The translations under genes were made by a program, and so were the position numbers. From the NCBI GenBank assembly GCA_003567135.1, contig PXAI01000115.1:1-6174 (forward strand): DNA of 6,174 bases, given 5' to 3'. Below, one piece after another: positions 4,744 through 6,174 of the stretch (position 1 is the first letter of the stretch; every line of letters begins with the position of its first letter). Source of the stretch: Balneolia bacterium (GTDB taxonomy: Bacteria; Bacteroidota; Rhodothermia; Balneolales; Cyclonatronaceae). The notes under the pieces are model-generated. The model searched no databases, was not told the origin of the DNA, and worked only from the letters and a program-made list of their open reading frames with translations.

Positions 4744-6144
4744 ATGAGCCAAACGAATTCAAACAGCTTTGAGGATGATCATTTCTTCCGGGAAACGCCC
4801 GATTCTCCCTACGGGAAAACGCGGCACAAAACGCCCGGAGGCTACGATCTGATCCGTAACGTGCACCGTATTACGCTGTACAATACGGTTGCTTCGTCGC
4901 ACCAGCACACCAGCAACCGGAAGCGGCTTTATCTGCATCTGGATATGAACTGTTTCTACGCGCAGGTTGAGCAGCAGTGCTACGGGCTTTTCGGAATGCC
5001 CGTGATCGTCGGCGGATGGCGCAAGGAAAACGGGATCGCGCGGGGAATTGTGGCTACTTCGAGCTATGAGGCGCGCAAACTGGGCATCAAAACGGCCATG
5101 AGCGCCTATGAAGCCGCTTCGATCTGTCCGTATCTGATTTTCATGCAGGTACATTATGATAAATACCGGGCTATCAGCCGCGAAATCCGTAATATTCTGG
5201 ACCGGTATTCCCCCGAGGTGGAGGGCTATTCGATGGATGAATATTTTCTGGACATCACGCACATGCTGAAATCGTCGCATCAGGAGATTATCCGGTTCGG
5301 GGCTGCGGTGAAAAATGAGATCAGGCAAAAAACCAAACTGGTGGCTTCGGTGGGGATCGCGCGTTCCAAAACGTGGTCGAAGCTGGCCTCCGATATCCGC
5401 AAACCCAACGGGCTGACCGCCATCCTCACTCCCGATGATGCCGCGCAATATCTCTATCCGCTTTCACTTGATGAAGTGTGGGGAATCGGGTGCCGCCGGT
5501 TCGAGAAACTGCGTCAGGAAGGCGTAACCACGGTAGCTGAAGCGCTCCGCCGCGGGCCGCTGGTTTTTCAGCGGTTGTTCGGACAGTATTTCGGAAAGAT
5601 GCTTTTCGAAACGGTGGCCGGCCGCGATCAGGCCAAAGTCGAGGATGATCCCCTGCACGTGCCGGAAGAAGTTACCTACATGCACACTTTTTCCGACTGG
5701 ACCAAAGAGCCTGATCGCGTGAAGGGCGAGATCATCCGCAGCGTGCAGCAGCTGTGCTACCGGATGCGCGGCTATAACCGCAGGGCGCGGTGTTTCAAAG
5801 CATACATTCGTTTTCAGGATGCCGGTTGGAAAGGCGTCTCGCAGATTTTCTCAACGCCCGGCTACACCAATATAGATGAGTACGTGCTGAAAGCCTGCCT
5901 TGAATGCACCATGCCGGTTGTGCATCATTTTCTGAGACAGGGCCAGGCCATCCGGGGATTCGGGCTGAATACACTGGAACTGGACGCCTCGCAGCAGCTC
6001 GAACTTTTTTTTCGGGAAGGTGAGAATCAGCGAAACCTCTGTACCGCGGTTGATGTGCTAAACAACCGGTTCGGCATTGAGTGCGTCAGAAATGCCGGCG
6101 GGCTGCATGCGGTTGAGGGGAAAACGCATTTTCTGGACAGATGA
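4744..6144 (+). CDS. Y-family translesion DNA polymerase (DinB/Pol IV-like)
   Basis: A 466-residue error-prone polymerase expected to copy past damaged bases at stalled forks. The catalytic carboxylates are intact: Asp67 in HLDMNCFYAQVE, and Asp165-Glu166 in YSMDEYFLD; Tyr72 is the predicted steric gate against ribonucleotides. Next come SSYEARKLGIK (106-116), SVGIARSKTWSKLASDIRKPNG-type fingers/palm motifs (from 203), a helix-hairpin-helix thumb (LDEVWGIGCRRFEKL, 242-256) and a little-finger domain (about 311-413). QLELF (418-422) fits the beta-clamp-binding pentapeptide, and a short RFG-type tail follows (NNRFGIECVRNAGG). Family members usually begin about 8 residues before the catalytic Asp motif; here about 60 extra residues of polar, His/Arg-containing sequence precede it, with unknown role. 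The ATG at 4744 is preferred over one at 4708, which falls inside the predicted -7 box. Intact catalytic residues argue against an inactive ImuB. Whether it is Pol IV or a Pol V/UvrX-like branch cannot be settled by eye. Confidence 0.93.
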   Translation: MSQTNSNSFEDDHFFRETPDSPYGKTRHKTPGGYDLIRNVHRITLYNTVASSHQHTSNRKRLYLHLDMNCFYAQVEQQCYGLFGMPVIVGGWRKENGIARGIVATSSYEARKLGIKTAMSAYEAASICPYLIFMQVHYDKYRAISREIRNILDRYSPEVEGYSMDEYFLDITHMLKSSHQEIIRFGAAVKNEIRQKTKLVASVGIARSKTWSKLASDIRKPNGLTAILTPDDAAQYLYPLSLDEVWGIGCRRFEKLRQEGVTTVAEALRRGPLVFQRLFGQYFGKMLFETVAGRDQAKVEDDPLHVPEEVTYMHTFSDWTKEPDRVKGEIIRSVQQLCYRMRGYNRRARCFKAYIRFQDAGWKGVSQIFSTPGYTNIDEYVLKACLECTMPVVHHFLRQGQAIRGFGLNTLELDASQQLELFFREGENQRNLCTAVDVLNNRFGIECVRNAGGLHAVEGKTHFLDR

Positions 6145-6174
6145 GGGAGTAGTACGAGAGAGATAAGGTGATCT
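6145..6174. other. Right edge, no feature resolved
   Basis: Thirty bases after the polymerase stop, purine-rich, with no hairpin or T-run, so transcription may continue into a gene beyond the window. TAAGGTG near the end could belong to a ribosome-binding region, but nothing can be confirmed. Confidence 0.3.

Noticed and set aside
4759..5448. 229-codon leftward frame inside the polymerase gene
   Set aside because: It is antisense to conserved polymerase motifs and has no recognisable domain, so it is a shadow frame.
4744..6144. ImuB-type inactive polymerase homologue
   Set aside because: All three catalytic carboxylates (Asp67, Asp165, Glu166) and the steric-gate Tyr are present, and no imuA or dnaE2 gene is visible in the window.

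Overview
The window (about 6.2 kb, mid-range GC genes separated by AT-rich gaps) looks like chromosomal DNA from the Bacteroidota/Balneolota/Rhodothermota group. Supporting signs are an S46-family dipeptidyl-peptidase lipoprotein, gene starts without a Shine-Dalgarno but with A/T-rich leaders, promoter matches to the TTG/TTTG...TAnnTTTG pattern known from Bacteroidota, and a long intergenic stretch of ATTCACAATTC-type and CAGAG-type repeats. The peptidase is very rich in Asp/Glu, which would fit a moderately halophilic host. The taxonomic call is inference; there is no rRNA or marker gene.

Layout: (1) Positions 1-107, minus strand, hold the signal-peptide start of a secreted protein that runs off the left edge. 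The mature N-terminus resembles a GH13 alpha-amylase. Upstream lies a perfect 14-bp LacI/cre-type palindrome overlapping a good promoter, so this looks like a sugar-regulated gene. (2) 377-1039, plus strand: a glycine-zipper OmpA-domain lipoprotein (YiaD-like). (3) 1135-1557, plus strand: a DoxX-family membrane protein. (4) 1575-1612: a strong bidirectional terminator between convergent genes. (5) 1628-3811, minus strand: an S46 dipeptidyl-peptidase lipoprotein with an intact catalytic triad, a DPP7-type glycine at the specificity position, and its own promoter. (6) 3895-4355: non-coding repeat-rich DNA. (7) 4356-4658, minus strand: an unrecognised 100-residue protein. (8) 4744-6144, plus strand: a catalytically intact Y-family translesion polymerase with an extra N-terminal segment of about 60 residues and a beta-clamp-binding motif. 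It diverges from the small gene across an 85-bp gap with tandem 11-bp repeats.

There is no single operon. The functional themes are separate: extracellular carbohydrate use (1), envelope proteins (2, 3), peptide scavenging (5) and DNA damage tolerance (7, 8). The parts most worth following up are the LacI-type operator in front of the truncated gene, the small protein/polymerase divergent pair, and the repeat cluster. I found no convincing CRISPR array, transposase, tRNA or rRNA, and no clearly new multi-gene system.
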